Positions 19,731-33,614 are shown, numbered from the stretch's first letter. The stretch is 64,000 nucleotides of DNA from Allium sativum (GCA_030737875.1 CM060912.1:881477199-881541198); one strand, 5' to 3'. Numbers and translations are program-made. The notes: generated by a model from the letters alone, not told the origin.

Positions 19731-22700
19731 GTAAGTCTTCTCCCTATTTTATTTATTTTATTTCTTTAAAAAAATCATGGTTAAGGTTCAGTTGAAAAAA
19801 TGTATAAGGGCCTTAATAAAAATCAGTTTTTATAGAAAGGAAGAATTTTTTTATAGGAAAGATTTGATTTTTCCTATGAAGATAAAGAGATAAAAATACG
19901 ATTTTTACTTATTTAAAAGTAGAGTAAAAGTATACTTTTTGTTCTATGTATGCCGCGATAAAAATTTGATTTTTATACACAAATAAGATCGTATTTTTAT
20001 ATGAATAACATAATAAAAATATGATTTTTTATCGTATGTGGAATAAAGAAATATAATTTTTGTCTTATAGAAAGGTTGAAAATATAATTTTCATAAGTGT
20101 AGTAGGACAAAAAAATTCGATCTTTATTATGTAGGAGATATAAAAATATGATTTTTATATTATATAGATAATAAAAATTCGATCTTTATATTTTAGAAGA
20201 AATAAAAATATAATATTTATATTTGAAAAGGGAAAATCTTTATATGAAGAATAGTGTGAAAGAAATATATATAATCTTTATTATATGAACATCGATGTAA
20301 AAATAGAATTTTTATCTATATAGTATCAATGTAAAAATAGAATTTTTATCTATATAGTATCGATGTTAAAATAGAATTTTTATCTATATAGTATCGATGT
20401 AAAGAGGATTTTTATATACTGAATAGCATTGTGAAAATTCGATTTTTATATATTGAATAGCGAAGTAAAAATTGGATTTTTATATATTGAATAGCGAAGT
20501 AAAAATTCGATTTTTATATATTGAATAGCGTTGTGAATATTCGATTTTTATACATTGAATAGCGAAGTAAAAATTCGATTTTTATATATTGAATAGCGAA
20601 GTAAAAATTGGATTTTTATATATTGAATAGCGAAGTAAAAATTCGATTTTTATATATTGAATAGCGTTGTGAAAATTCGATATTTATATATTGAATAGCG
20701 AAGTAAAAATTGGATTTTTATATATTGAATAGCGAAGTAAAAATTCGATTTTTATATATTGAATAGCAAAGTAAAAATTCGATTTTTTACATATGTAGAG
20801 AATACCGGCAAAGAAAGTGACAAGAGGCAAGAACGGCGAAGATTTCTACATATGAAGAGTCGTGGGATTGGATTAGCTAATCATGAGAACTTCTCATCTT
20901 TAATTTTATTTTTTTCTAGTTATAAATATATACTAGGATGCAGACGGTGTTTAGTAGCACCCGACACCCGTCGTCGACAGACCATGGATGGCTTGTATGC
21001 TTGATTGTTTGAATTTGATGCGTAGTTGATTGTGTGATGTGAAATGAAATAAAATATTTATACACTTAAAAATATTTTATAGTTAAAAGTAGAATTTTTA
21101 ACGTGTATATGAAATGAAATAAAAATAAACAGATCGGACGATTTGTTTATATACACACATTTGAATGATATGGATTGGGACGATAAATTTTACACATCGC
21201 CCAACTGCACAAATAAAATTTGTGTATGATTGTTTGAAACCCCACACGGGTATTGGGATGATATATGACATACACTAATCCCAATAGTTAGTTGTATGTC
21301 GATTGATTGATTGACAGACTGTTATGAGCGTTAAATATTTGTATTCGATGCTTATACAGTGTAGAATGCACTTTGGATGATGGTTGATTATTCATCGTTG
21401 TTATTGTATACATGTGTTGTAGAAAATCCATATAATTAACATTACATGGTAATTGATTGGGCCTCATTCCATATTTGAAAAAGAAATATTTGAAAAAGAA
21501 ATATTTGAAAAAGAAATATTTGAAATAGAAATATTTGAAATAGAATATTTGAAAATAGGAATATATGAAGCCGTATTGATTAGATTGACGCCATTTTGAT
21601 GTGAACGATATTTATATCTATTTTATTCATTTTATAATGAATATCGAAAGTGATTTCAAAATATGATATTTTGAAAAGAATTAGAATTCGAATTGAAAGT
21701 GAATAGAATTAGAATTCGAATTGAAAGTGAATAGAAATGAATTCGAATTGAAATTGAATAGAATTGAATTCGAATTGAAATTGAATTGAATTGGAACTAA
21801 AATTGAATTAGAGATCAATTTGAATTGAAACGAATTTAAAACGAATTTATATTGGAAAAATTCAATTTTGATTTGATTTGAAAATGAAGTTTAAATCATT
21901 TTGAAAAAGAATTTAAAACGAATTATAAAAATACATTTTAAAAGGAAATTGATGAAGTATATATTATATATATTATATATATAATATAATGGCCTGAATA
22001 GAACGCGCCGCGGCAGTTCTCGAATTACGACCATTGACTTCGAACGGATATTACGGGAGATCCGACCGTCGGATTCTCTAAAACCGAAACCGTTGGGTTC
22101 GTATCGAAAAGAGCTTTCTAACGAATATTAGAAATTAGAAATCTAACGGTTGGATTTGGAATTATGTCCAAATCAAATTTGGAAAAGGTCGCTGTAAGTG
22201 CAGTTCGATAGCCGTTGATCGAAATCGACTATACGGACCTTGATAAAATTATTAAAATTAGTAATAATTTGTGTAAAGTCATAAGAAATGATTTGGGAAA
22301 AATTGGGATGAAAAACTCCATATTTGAAATGATAAAAATAGATGTTTATCGAAATGAACTAGTTTTGAACTAGAATTATAATTCTATTTATTTTTAGATA
22401 AATAAATTGGATTTGAAATGGTTTTGAAAATAACTAGAATTTCCAATAATTATATTGGAATGGATTTGAATCGAAATTGTCTTCGGAATATTTCGATGTT
22501 GGATTTCGTGATGATACAGATATTGTTATGGGAATTTGAAAGATATATATTTATATCGTTATTTCCAATACGACATTTGTTGGTCGTAGAATTTGATATT
22601 GAATATAAGCCGATATATTTTCTATTCAAAGCCTTGTATTTAATATCAAATGTGATTTGGGTTTGTCGTGAATGGTGTCTTCATTAACACTGTTCTTAAG

Positions 22701-24997
22701 CCCAGTTGAGAAAATGGTTAAATCTTTTTACTTAGATTTAATGAAGTATAACAATTAAATAATATTTAATTGGAATTGAATTCGAATTGATTCTTGGGTT
22801 TGTCATGAACAGTGTTTTATATAACACTTGTTCTTTAACCCGATAATTAATGAAATGTGATTTTGGGTTGTCGTGAACGGTATCTTCAATAATACTGTTC
22901 TTAGACCCAAAGGAGTTAAGAAAATCAGAAACTAACTAGTTAAGTTGAATGGTTTCTGAGGTATTGATCTGATGTTGGTTTCGGCCTTCGGGGTTAATAC
23001 TTAGGGAACTGCTCACTTGCTAATTTACGGTTAGGGACTGATTGAAATGTGATGTGATTTTGGGTTTATCGTGAACCGTGTTTTAAATGACACTGATTCT
23101 TTAACCCAGTCACAGATAAAAAGTAAGTGGAGTTTTAATGAATCTTTAATTAGATTGAAAGGATCGAGAATGGAGTATCACCAGTTTAGCTCCAGGCGAT
23201 AGTTAAATCTTTAATTAGATTTGAACGTGAAATGGTAATTGAATTTACCGATAACACCGTGGTGTTAGTAATGAAATATAACCAATTTTACTTCATGGAA
23301 TGAATAGGTTGGGATTGGGAAATTAAAATAAATGATTACTTCGGTAAGGTTCGTTAATCCCGACTAGTTGAATCGAAATTCAAAAGAAGATTAAAGAATA
23401 AATTCAAGGAATTTATCTTTGATAAAATTAATGGGTACCTTTCACTATGAATGTGAAATTAGAAACTAACTGTCGGTTAGCTAAGCAGAATGGTTTTCTG
23501 GATATTGATCTGATGTTGGTTTCGGCCTTCAGGGTTAATATTTGGGGAATTATTCTCTTGTTAATTTACGGTTAGTGACTGATGAATTGGAATGAGGCGT
23601 ATGTTGTGTTTGTGTAACATTTGTTTATAATATACGCGAGTTATTCGGAAAGACCGGGTTTATCCCATTCTGAATAACTGATACGACGATAAGTTGAAGA
23701 TGAAGACGGTGGTCGAAGACCGGAGGTTTTCACGTCGTTTGGGTGATTACTGATGATCTTGATTGGGATGTACACCCAAGAAGATGGAAACAGTTGGTGA
23801 TCGTCAAGACGTACTTGGAGATCGATGGATATGCGGGGTACTAGGTGCCTCCGGTTTCGTTCAGACCCAGAACGAACTTGTAAATGAATTGTGTGTCTGA
23901 CATCGGATTTTAGTCTGTATGATTGATTTCTATTAAATATATATCTGTTTGGCGGCGAAGAATTTATTCTCTTGCTTAACGCCCTTCTCTGAGACGTACG
24001 AGCTTAGGGGCTATATACTGATGGATATCAAACACATGGAGTGAATTGCCTATGTGGCATGCCTAAGTGGCAAATGATCAAGGCTTCTGTTGAAAAGCAA
24101 AGTCTTGTGGTTGATGATCAAAGCACGGCCTGTGTGGCGTAGCTTTGTGTAACGTTGTTTCGCGAGCTTCACACCCGGTATGAACCAAAAACGGGAGACG
24201 GACCTCAGGGAGGGCATGCGTTTCCTTCTAGCTAAAAAGTGGCGTTAGTGGTTATACACGCCCTGGCGAGTTTGACTTATGTGGTTGTTGTTGTTGCGAG
24301 GCGCCTCGGTTTGATCGGACGATCCGGGTCCGATGGAGTCATTCGTTGGCTCATTTACGCCCCAAAGGGTGGGGAAACGCAATGTTCAGGCATTTTAATC
24401 CACATCGGTGGACCGGCCCTGTCGATCCAAGGGCTCACCTGTGTCTGGGTCCTGAGGCTCGGGCTAGACAGTCTCAAATCGGTTGAGGACTATCTTTTGC
24501 CTCGGTTCATAGATGGAAATCCAACTTCCAAATACGTGATTTTGCGGTTTCAATTGTAGAACTAGTATGGCGACATGATATATGGTACCCATGCCGTCTA
24601 TGATTGATACTTATGATTTGAAGTTGTTTTATACACTATACACTTATTATAGTATTAAACGATTTGTTTTAAACGTACTAAGCATGTTTGGCTATTATAA
24701 GGGAAAACCCTATCCCCCGGCTTGCGTTGCATTGTGTGATAGGATCTGGGTCTTATAATAGCTTCATTTTTCCAAAAAGCATTGCGTTGTTTTGTTATAT
24801 GCACTGGTATTCTTGGGAGGAAACCCGTTCCGTGTTATACGGTGTGGTCCCTTGATATATCTGATTTAAAGTAAAGTTTTAAATAATGGTTTTAGTTCTC
24901 ACACCAGTCCCATGACTGACCTGGGGTTTATTGTTTTAACCTAAACTCTGGGTGCACTTATTTTCGACACGGGCAGCTAGTAGTTTTGGTTTTGCAG
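19731..24997 (+). other. Putative 5.3-kb intron inside the LTR of B
   Basis: Donor GTAAGT at 19731-19736 (140-145 in the 5' LTR) and acceptor GGTTTTGCAG|AT ending at 24997 (17167 in the 5' LTR), 284 bp before the LTR end. B' and D have acceptors in the same context, GGGCA(G/T)...CAG|AT. Splicing would remove over three quarters of the LTR. Signals only; no transcript seen. Confidence 0.45.
20290..20790 (+). repeat. 34-bp palindrome array in B 3' LTR
   Basis: Sister of 690-1235. Three or four ATCGATGT-type units are followed by about eleven TTGAATAGCG-type units, each with the TAAAAATtcgATTTTTA core. Unit order and number differ slightly between LTRs, so units have changed since insertion. 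Confidence 0.85.
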
Positions 24998-25281
24998 ATT
25001 TATATTCACAGGATCCTAGTTTACAGCTGGAATGATATCCGGAGAGATTTGTATCCGCATATCTCTTCTAGTTGTGTATTGTATTATTTTCCGCTGCTAT
25101 GTAATTTATTGTAATCTCTGATATTTTCTGTTGTGTAATATTTGTTTATACTCTGTATATTGTTGTATTCTGATGGAATTGTTGTAATATACAATGAAAT
25201 GTTCTTCCGTCTGCGTTCCTTTGTGGCTTGTTCTCGACTCAATCCGTGATTTCCCGTAAGGGAGGATTTCGGGCCGTTTCA

Positions 25282-27864
25282 GTTATCCATCATCCAAAGT
25301 GCATTACACAACTGGATAAGCGTTAAATATGAATAATTAATGCTTACAATAGCCTATCAACCAATCGACTGTCGTATAACTAAATATTGGGATTAGTGTA
25401 TGTCCAATATCATCTCAATACCCGTGTGGGGTTTTCAAATAACAAACGCTGATTATTATTTGTGTAGTTGGGCGATGTGTAAAATATATCGTACCAGTAA
25501 ATATCAGTTAAATGTGTGTACATAAACAAATCGCCCGATTTGTAAATGAATATTTATTTTATTCGTATACACGTTAAAAATTAAATTTTTAACTATAAAT
25601 ATTTATTTCATCTCATGAATATTTTATACAGTTCACTTATACAATAAAAATGATATTTTTATTATTCTAACATTTTTAGAAAATTTCGACAGCATAACAG
25701 CATGATACTAGAACCGGAATAAGGTCTAGCATTATCCCTCGCCTAATAATGGTTTGTGCCATGTACATACCAATTCTAATCAATTCAATTCATTTCCCAA
25801 ACCAAATTCAAACAACTAAACCAAACAACCAAACAAACATGGTTTCAAACAAAGGTGTCGGGTGATACTAAGCACTGTCTGCATCCTAGTATATATTTTT
25901 AACTAGAAAATAAATTAAAGTGAGAAGTTCTCACCATTGGGATCCACTCCTTCAGTTTTATATCTGAATTTCTAAACCGTCTGGATTTGCCCAAAATTCC
26001 AACGCAATCTTTTCACGCCGTTCATTGTAATATTCACATATATAATATGATGTTTATATTAAAAATCACAATTTTATTCTAGTACTGTTCATATAAAAAT
26101 CACATTTTTATATCGCTACTTCATATATAAAAATCGCATTCCTATTACAATGTTTACATTTTAAAGATCACATTTTTATGGCGCTATCTTCATAATAAAA
26201 ATCATATTTTTATTTTGCTAACATCATAATAAAAATCATATTTTTATTTCAAATCTACATTATAAAAAACAGATTTTTACAATGCTACATTCTGTATAAA
26301 AAATTATATTTTTATATCGCTACTTCATATATAAAGATCAAATTTTTATATTGCCATTCACCATCCGTATAAAAATTACATTTTTAAATAGCTAAAAATT
26401 ATATTTTTACACAACTAATAATCATAAATTTCCTATATTAAAAATCGAACCTTTATCATATTAAAAATCAGATCTTTTCTCATATTAAAAACCGTATCTT
26501 TTCTTAAACTAAAAATCGCATTTTTAGCTTAGAATAACTATTTTAAATCAAAGAAAAAAAATCAGAGAACTCACATTTTTTTCTAGGGTTTCGATCGTTG
26601 AAAAGAGCTCGCGGAAGTGGAGCTGCGCAAGGCTGGAGGAAGGGCTGGTGGTTGAACTGCGGTAGAGGGGAAAAGGAGTGGTGGAGGCGCGGTGGTGCGG
26701 GTTGGGTGCGGCGGTTGGGTCTGCACGGTTTTCGACGTCGTTCGAAAGGGGGAATTTGGGCTCGCGGTTCGATCTAGAGCATGGGAGAGGGGAGATGCGG
26801 CGGAGGAGAAGAAGGCGGTCAGAGGGGATACGGCGGTGGCACTGCGGTTGTGGAGGGATGGCGAGGGCGATGTCGGCGGTTTTCTGATTTGGAGGAAAAG
26901 GAAGAAGGAATGGAAAGTTAGAAAATGCGAGGGTTTAAGTGAAAAAAGGGGGTTATATAATTTATATAATTATTTTATTTTATTCCCCAAAAGTTTGACT
27001 TTCCTTTTGAACTCCAAACGAGACCCAACGACTGTCGCCACTAGATAATTACCCCTATTCCAAACGCAATGGGATATGTTTCGTAAGCCAACTCGACTAT
27101 TTCGATCAGTTTTCATTTAAATTACAATATAAATCAATATATATTTAATTTAAATGTACATTTCAATATATTGGGGCCACATACGGACTCCAAAAATTCT
27201 CGTAAATTAAATCTAGCTATGTTTTGACAATACAATCCTAACAAAACTAATTTCATTGAATTTGGAGACCGTTTGAAAGACGATCATTTTCTAGTCGATT
27301 AAATTCAAACTGAATTGACCAAACACGTTTAAATTCACCACGCTTACATATTAATTCCAAAAATTGTGAAAATTGGAATCTAGCAATAATTTGACATTCC
27401 AGATCCAACAAAAGTGGTCTCGTCGAAAACGGAGGTCGTTTGCAAAATTGCTATTTTTAAGGGCTATATATTATAAATTCCATAACGACTGTTCTGAATT
27501 TTCAATTGGGCATAACTTTTTATTCCTGGTATAAAATCTGAATTTTTTACATTGTTGGAAAAATATTTTCAAAAAGATTCATATATTTCTGGTTTCACCA
27601 AAATCCGATTTATTTTGAATCTTGTACATTCATTTGAAATTTTAAATCGAATTTTCAAACTGCCGCGCCATTTCCAATTCCTTTTATAATTAAAATAAAT
27701 ATTTATATTCTAACTTCGATTTAGATAAATTTATATGTTCTAATTTTGTTCAAAATAAATTTATAGCCGTTATTATTTAAAATAAATCATTTTAAATATT
27801 CAAAATTCATTAAAATTGCCAAAATAAAATTTTTAAATTGGTTCTTATTTTCCGGGTTGTTACA
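25282..27864 (-). repeat. 3' LTR of B' (first 2.6 kb)
   Basis: It starts TGTAACAACCCGG on the minus strand at 27864. It holds a TATATAA-rich core (about 26953-26975), a GC-rich leader (26590-26900), a GTGAGT donor at 26574-26569 and a loose array of ATAAAAATCNNATTTTTAT palindromes (26030-26540). It is cut by B at 25282. The plus-strand ORFs at 26678-27048 are antisense to the leader and not credible. Confidence 0.82.
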
Positions 27865-28889
27865 ATCTCCCCTACTTAAAATCTTTTCGTCCTCGAAAAG
27901 GAACGGAGCTGAAAGTTGTTTTACTAACCAACTCAACTTCCAGTTTGGCTTTCATTCTTCAACTTTTCCGTTTTTAAGAATTTTCCAATTATTCAAAAAT
28001 TTGGCTAACACGCTAAATTTTTGAAAAAAATCGCTATAACCTCCTTTGTACGGGGAGATATTTAAAACCTCAACTGGCCACGCAGGGCCCTCATCATCCA
28101 AAAAGAAAAAGAAAAATCCAAGCGGCTAGCAAATCGGCTCATAAAATCATCCAAACCAATAAATTAGTAAACACGTACCTATTTGTCAAGCACACAATTT
28201 TATTCCTCTTCTTTAGCCTCCTGCTATGACCTGTACAATATATATGCATGCACATGTATGAAATTTTAATCCATTTTCAAGTCAGTTCAAAATTTTATTC
28301 AATTTGGCTTAATGGTTCAAAATTTTAATTAATCAAACAACACAATCAGTAATCAATTAGCTGATTATCTTTCCAAATTAATAATTTTTTATATATACTC
28401 AAAAATCATGTTTTTGATGCCAAATCACAATAATAGCCCTATCTAGTTTTGGTCCTCACACCAGTCAATTGGAATCATATAGATATCCCACTTTTGAAAC
28501 TCGAACATAAATGCTGGTGATGCGAGCGCTATCATCAGAACCATTCCCGGGCGACTAGAGTGTGATTCTATATCTATCCAGTATATTTGAGGCTTTGTAT
28601 ACACGTTTGCAAGGCGTATATTCAAAATCTCAATATACTAGTTTGTCTAAATCAATTTAAAATAAATATTCAAATACGTATAATTAGATAGAATTTTTCA
28701 AAACAAAATTTGTTTTCCTTCTTATTTTAAAAATAACACTCTTTATACTGGTTCTAGGATACTGCTGATCCCATCTCGAACAACTCATTCTCATTGGATA
28801 TTACTAATCCAATCTCTGATGAATTCTTTTGTTCAGTTCTAATATGTTTTGTTCTCAAGCTCTATAAAACCAAAGCTCTAATACCAAAC
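27865..28889 (-). other. Non-coding internal region of B' with PPT and conserved block
   Basis: On the minus strand it runs from the primer site to the polypurine tract TTTTAAGTAGGGGAGAT (27865-27881). It is alignable with the internal region of B along most of its length, including the conserved block at 27997-28147 and the ATCATCAGAA word near 28530. No coding frame of note. Confidence 0.82.
28875..28886 (-). other. Primer binding site of B' (one mismatch)
   Basis: TGGTATTAGAGC on the minus strand differs from the initiator Met tRNA complement by one base, as in E. Confidence 0.85.
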
Positions 28890-30567
28890 TATAACGTCCT
28901 GAACTTCCCCGCCTCCGAAGAGAAGAGAAAGAACGAATTGTCTGAGAACACGAAAAATCAAAACACAAACAGAAGAACATTTCATTGCTATTACAACAAT
29001 TTACATCAGAGTACAAGATTATACAACGTATGAACTAACAATGTACATTTTGTAAATGACAGAGATTTACAAATTATAATGCAGTGGAAAATAATAAAAA
29101 AACACAACTGAAAGAGATAAACGGATACAGAGCTTTCCGAATATCGTTCTAGCTGTAAACGAGGATCCTATGAATAAAAATCTGCAAAACCAAAACTACT
29201 AGCTGCCCGTGTAGAAAATAGGGGCACCCAGAGGTTAGGATAAAACAATAAACTCCATGTCAGTCATGTGACTGTTGTGAGAACTAAAACAAATATTTAA
29301 AATTTTACTTTAAAATAGAGTAGATCCAGGGACTACGCCGTATAACATGGAACGGGTTTCCTCCCAAGAATACCAGTGCATAAAACAAACAGCGCAATGC
29401 TTTTTGGAAAAATGAAGTTATTACAAGACTCAGGTCCCATCACACAATGCAACGCAAGCCGAGGGATAGAGTTTTACCTTATAATAGTCAAACATGCTTG
29501 GTACGTTTAAAACAAATCATTTTTGATACTATTATAGTGTAAAGTGTATGAAAACAACTTCAAATATAAATGTATCAATCATAGATGGCATAGTATCCTA
29601 TGCTGCTATGTCGCCAATACTAGGCTCTAAAAATAAAACCAAATGTCACATATTAGAAAATGGATTCCATCTATGAGTCGAGGCTAGGGATGGCTCCTCA
29701 CCGTTTCGAGACACTCTAGCCAATGTCTCAGGACTACACACTATGGGCAACCCTTGAATCGGTTGGGCCGGTCCTCTCTTACGTTTGAGGATTGACAATT
29801 CCGGAACACACGTTTCCCCACCTAATGGGGCGTCTATGAGCCAGATGACTCAATATCCATCGGTTCCGTGGAGACAGATATATCAAAGGCGCCTCACAAT
29901 CCAACAATTACATAAGTAAAAATGTCTGAGCTCCATAACATGCACCACTCCTAGGTAGAAAGAAACGTCATGTTCTCCCAACGGTCCGATCCCGTTTTTG
30001 ACTCACACCGAGGTGTGAGGCTCGCGAATTAACGCTATACACAAAGCTATGCTATATTAAAGTCGTGATTTGATCATCAACCACAAGACTCTGCTTTTCA
30101 ACAGGAGCCTTGATCATTTGCATCTCAGCATGCCACACAGGCAATTCACGCCATGCGACTGATGTCTATCGATATATAACCTTTGAGATCATACATCCTA
30201 GAGAAGGGCGTTAAGCGAGAGAATAAATTCTCCGCTGCCAAACAGATATATATTTAATAGAGATCAATTAACACAGAATAAAATCCAATGTCAGACACAC
30301 ATCCATTTACAAGTTCGTTCAAGGTCTGAACGAAAATGGAGGCACCTTATTCCTCGTCCCATGTCTAATACAGGAGAGGGGTCCTCGCATATCCGGTCGA
30401 TCTCAAAGTACGTCTGGACAATCACCACTTATTACCTTGTCTTGTGTGTACTGCCCAATCAAGACATCAGTAATCACCCGAACGATGTGAAGACCTTCGG
30501 TCTTCAACCACCATCTTCATTGTTGAAATATCGTCGAATCGGTTATTCAGAATTGGTATAAACCCAG
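28890..30567 (-). repeat. 5' LTR of B', last 1.7 kb, cut by E
   Basis: Reverse-strand relative of 23600-25281 of B. It holds the acceptor GGTTTTGCAG|AT at 29183-29182. The LTR end reads ...GTTATA instead of ...CA, a probable C-to-T change. Element E enters after CCCAG (30563-30567). Confidence 0.82.
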
Positions 30568-30942
30568 TGTGACACCCCATCTACATTAAGGTCACTCACA
30601 AAGGGAATGCCTTAATGTTGGTGGAGCGTTTATTGTGTATAGAACAGAAAAGTAAACAAGACAGATAAATATATTGGTACCTAGAAAGTAAAAACAACTT
30701 CTATTGCAACGGAGAAATAGTTTGGTTACATCACATCAAAAACCAACTACAAAACCAAATACACTTATTATCCATCTTGACAAATAAGTTCTGAGTACAT
30801 AAAATAAAACACATAACCCCAACATAAAATAGCCATAAATAAGATAGGCTGAACTTTACTTCAGCAATCCAAGCAACTTCCAAAAGAAAGAGATAAAGCT
30901 GTCTAAATCAAGCTCCACTAGTACTAGTCCCACCCTGAGTAC

Positions 30943-32311
30943 CTAGGGGGAGAAAGGAAGAAAAGAGGTGGAAACAAAGGGGTCAGACATAAAGCCTGGC
31001 GAGTGCAATAACTTTAACAATATAATCATTAAAGCAACTAGGATAAGGCATAAGCTGGTAAATAAGGAAATGACTGTGAACCAATGGGCATGACAGAGCA
31101 AACAAAGGAAATAAGATGAACAAAGATAACGTTAAAGGCACACCTAATCACTACAAGATGATTACTACATTGCATCACACCAAACACCATAGAAGTTGAT
31201 CCCGCCTATAGAACTTAATAATGATAATGGTAGTTTCATGTACCCTTAGCTGCCTTCATAGGTGTCGTCTGCCCCTATCTCCACTAATTGTACCCACTAC
31301 CTTCATTCGATCGACTCCCTAACTCGTAGATGCTCGTGCTTGTCCCATAGTGAGTTGTATCACTCCCTAAAGTGGCAACCCGATACCACCAAAGATGCAC
31401 GGCTTATATCTACACGATGCAACAACGTCTTACCTACCAGCCCGGGCCCACGCACGCACATGACCCCATTGGACTTGCATTGCCACCGCTAACCCATTTT
31501 GATCTCTTACAATCAAATCCAGTAAGCGTGTCCCGTCCTCGACTTGGGCCGAGCTCACAAAGATACTTGATGGGTTACTGGTTTGAAAAGGGCCCCCATG
31601 CTTGACACAAGCTTTCCACCTATGCTTTTTCACCGTTAAGGTTTCCCCATTTAATCCCATTCTTATTCATGTCTTCTTACATGTTCCAATCTTGGTTAAG
31701 TGCATCTAATCGTATTTCACATGCCACCCAAGGCACCCCCTTAATTCCACATGCCACCCAAGGCTCCCACTTAACCCCCTCCATGTTCCAACACAAGTTT
31801 ATTTGGTTAAGTGTTACTTAATTCATTAGAACCGTAATCTTGTAAAGACCTCCCACATTAGACTGGCATTTGGGGTTGCTGGATTTGTCGGGCAGGTCCG
31901 GGCAGTCTTACACCACAAACGAGCCTAACCTCATGTCTTTACAATTGTTACGCATTTAATTCATGCCTTTGACCTCTCACGTTAGATTGACATTTGTGGC
32001 CGCTGGATTTCCCGGGCGGGTCCGGGCAGTCTTACACCACAAAAGAGTCTAACCCCATGTCTTAGGCAGTTCATTGTTACACATCTTTATTTAACCCTAA
32101 AGTGGATTAATATCCCTATTCAAATATGTAAATAAATTCCAAATATACTTATGTCCATAATTGTCACCTAATTTATGTCCATTTATTTTAGGTATACCAA
32201 TTACTGCCTCAAATTAATTATATGCCTTTCAAGGCCATTACATGCCAATTCTCAGTATGTGTATATTCAATATTACCCTCATCATCCTCACGTTGTTTGT
32301 TAGATTATCAT

Positions 32312-32354
<43 letters not shown>

Positions 32355-32934
32355 CTAGCAATTAGTCTAACACATAAAAGGGAAGAAACATCGCAAATTT
32401 GCATAACACACTGAATGGATCTAACTTGCAAATAAGGATTACAACATAACTTGCATAAACTTTGTATTGTCATGAATCAAAACATAGACCTAAAGGTGTG
32501 AACTTGCATATATGAATATAGTTTTCACCCAAACTTGCATAGGCCATAGTCACAAACTTGCATAAAGCTATGTATGTCATAGATCTAAACCTATAGGTGT
32601 AAACTTGCATATATGTGAATCCAATTTCTACATAAACTTGCATATAGTCATTTTACTTGGTTCACATGTAAACTTGTGTACAATTCACATAGAAACTAGC
32701 ATATAATCTACACACAAACTTGCATATAAAATGATGTCAAACATGAATCAAGTTGAATACGGGTGACTGGGCATATACAAAGGGATCCACAACAAAAACT
32801 ATCATTATGAACAACTAGCATATATTCACAAAATATCACATTTTTCCAATGTTTCACAAACATAGCCATATAACCCAAATTATAACTCAACTTAATTAAC
32901 TTGTTAACTATCTTATTAAAGAAATCGAACTCAC
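30943..32934 (-). other. Putative intron in the LTR of E
   Basis: Donor GTGAGTTCG about 220 bp after the TATA box. The acceptor has a textbook pyrimidine tract (CTTTTCTTCCTTTCTCCCCCTAG). Removal would be about 2.0 kb, matching the intron proposed for A in position and size. Confidence 0.5.
32315..32350. repeat. (AT)n microsatellite in E 3' LTR
   Basis: About eighteen uninterrupted AT repeats inside the putative LTR intron. Confidence 0.95.
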
Positions 32935-33295
32935 AACTCAAAGAAGGTCTTGAGTTCTGGGATCTGTGTTCTGTAGTTGAATTAACTCGCCTTTAAAGTA
33001 GACAAATTCGTTGTTGTTATTGTTATAGAATTGAGTTTAGCTAATTTGATTAGCTTTTCTTTGCTCCTAGTTAGTGGCGGCTATTCTAGGTTGCGGTGTG
33101 ATAGCATGAGGCCATGGTTCTAATTTTTATTAGGTTTAGGGTTTGAGTCTACATGTGTTTATATAGAGATTAGGATTAATTTACGCCATTCGATCAACCT
33201 AGAAGCAACCTGAACCATCCAAAAAGCCAACTCTGCCCTAATGACTCACCAGCAGCTCAGAATTGGGCTTAATTCAAATATGCCCGAAGGGGTAG

Positions 33296-33342
33296 GTCGA
33301 CCCCTAGGTCGACACTTAGGTCGACCTATAGGGTAGGTCGAT
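33296..33342 (-). promoter_or_regulatory. GTCGAC cluster in U3 of E
   Basis: GTCGAC at 33296, 33308 and 33320 (12-bp steps), then GTCGAT at 33337. It lies about 130-180 bp upstream of the TATA box on the minus strand, like the cluster in A, though the flanking text differs. Confidence 0.55.
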
Positions 33343-33614
33343 ACCCTGATCCACCTGGCCTAGGGCAGGAAATTTCCCGCCCTGCCCGGTTTTGAGTCTG
33401 AATTCGTTTTTGAATTTACATTTGAATTTCTGGAAACTTCCAACAGCCATAACTTCTTCATTCGAAGTCCAATTTACGCAAACTCGGATTCTATCTCAAC
33501 TAGAATTCTGAGACAAACACAATGGCATAACCCGTTTCCCTTGATTCTCAAATTTAAAATTAATTATTCCTAAATTCGTTAGTTTAATGTTAATAGAAAA
33601 CATGGGGTGTTACA

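Larger units (their letters stand above)
1..25281 (+). mobile_element. Element B: gene-less giant-LTR retrotransposon, left end outside window
   Basis: Two direct copies of one long sequence flank a 1,012-bp spacer at 17452-18463. The right copy is complete (18464-25281, 6,818 bp, TG...CA). The left copy enters the window about 1.12 kb inside the LTR, because base 1 aligns with 19586. A primer site follows the left copy and a polypurine tract precedes the right copy, so this is a plus-strand LTR element. The spacer has no gag or pol. The left LTR carries two later insertions, a solo LTR and element A, both absent from the right LTR. B is itself inserted in element B', whose sequence resumes at 25282; the 5 bp after it (GTTAT) are the likely target duplication, but the partner lies outside the window. 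An LTR seven times longer than the internal region resembles LARD-type non-autonomous elements in an extreme form. Confidence 0.88.
18464..25281 (+). repeat. Complete 3' LTR of element B (6.8 kb)
   Basis: It starts TGTAATAACCCGG and ends GGGCCGTTTCA. It holds an AT-rich U3, a pyrimidine-rich start region near 19370, a GC-rich segment 19440-19730, the GTAAGT donor at 19731, the palindrome array, an AT-rich middle and a TTTTGCAG acceptor ending at 24997. It has no transposase-like or retroviral coding. It is the uninterrupted reference proving the insertions in the 5' LTR. Confidence 0.92.
25282..30567 (-). mobile_element. Element B': older giant-LTR relative of B, split by B and E
   Basis: From 25282 the text is a diverged reverse complement of the LTR of B (for example CATCATCCAAAGTGCATT and the ATTGGGATTAGTGTATGTC word). 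It contains, on the minus strand, the end of a 5' LTR (28890-30567), a primer site, a 1,025-bp internal region, a polypurine tract and the start of a 3' LTR (27864 down to 25282). Element B replaces it on the left and element E on the right, so it is the oldest element visible. No coding region is found. Its divergence from B shows a second family of the same design, not a copy made together with B. Confidence 0.85.
30568..33614 (-). repeat. 3' LTR of element E
   Basis: TGTGACACC...GGTGTTACA. It is homologous to the LTRs of A in layout: GTCGAC cluster, TATA box (TATATAAA, 33158-33165), GTGAGT donor at 32934-32929, ACTTGCATA-rich middle, and acceptor CCCCCTAG|GT at 30943. It also has the uninterrupted target of D at 31855-31859 (ACATT). 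Confidence 0.9.

Noticed and set aside
26678..27048. Overlapping plus ORFs with Arg/Gly-rich text in B'
   Set aside because: Antisense to the GC-rich leader exon; composition alone explains the open frames.
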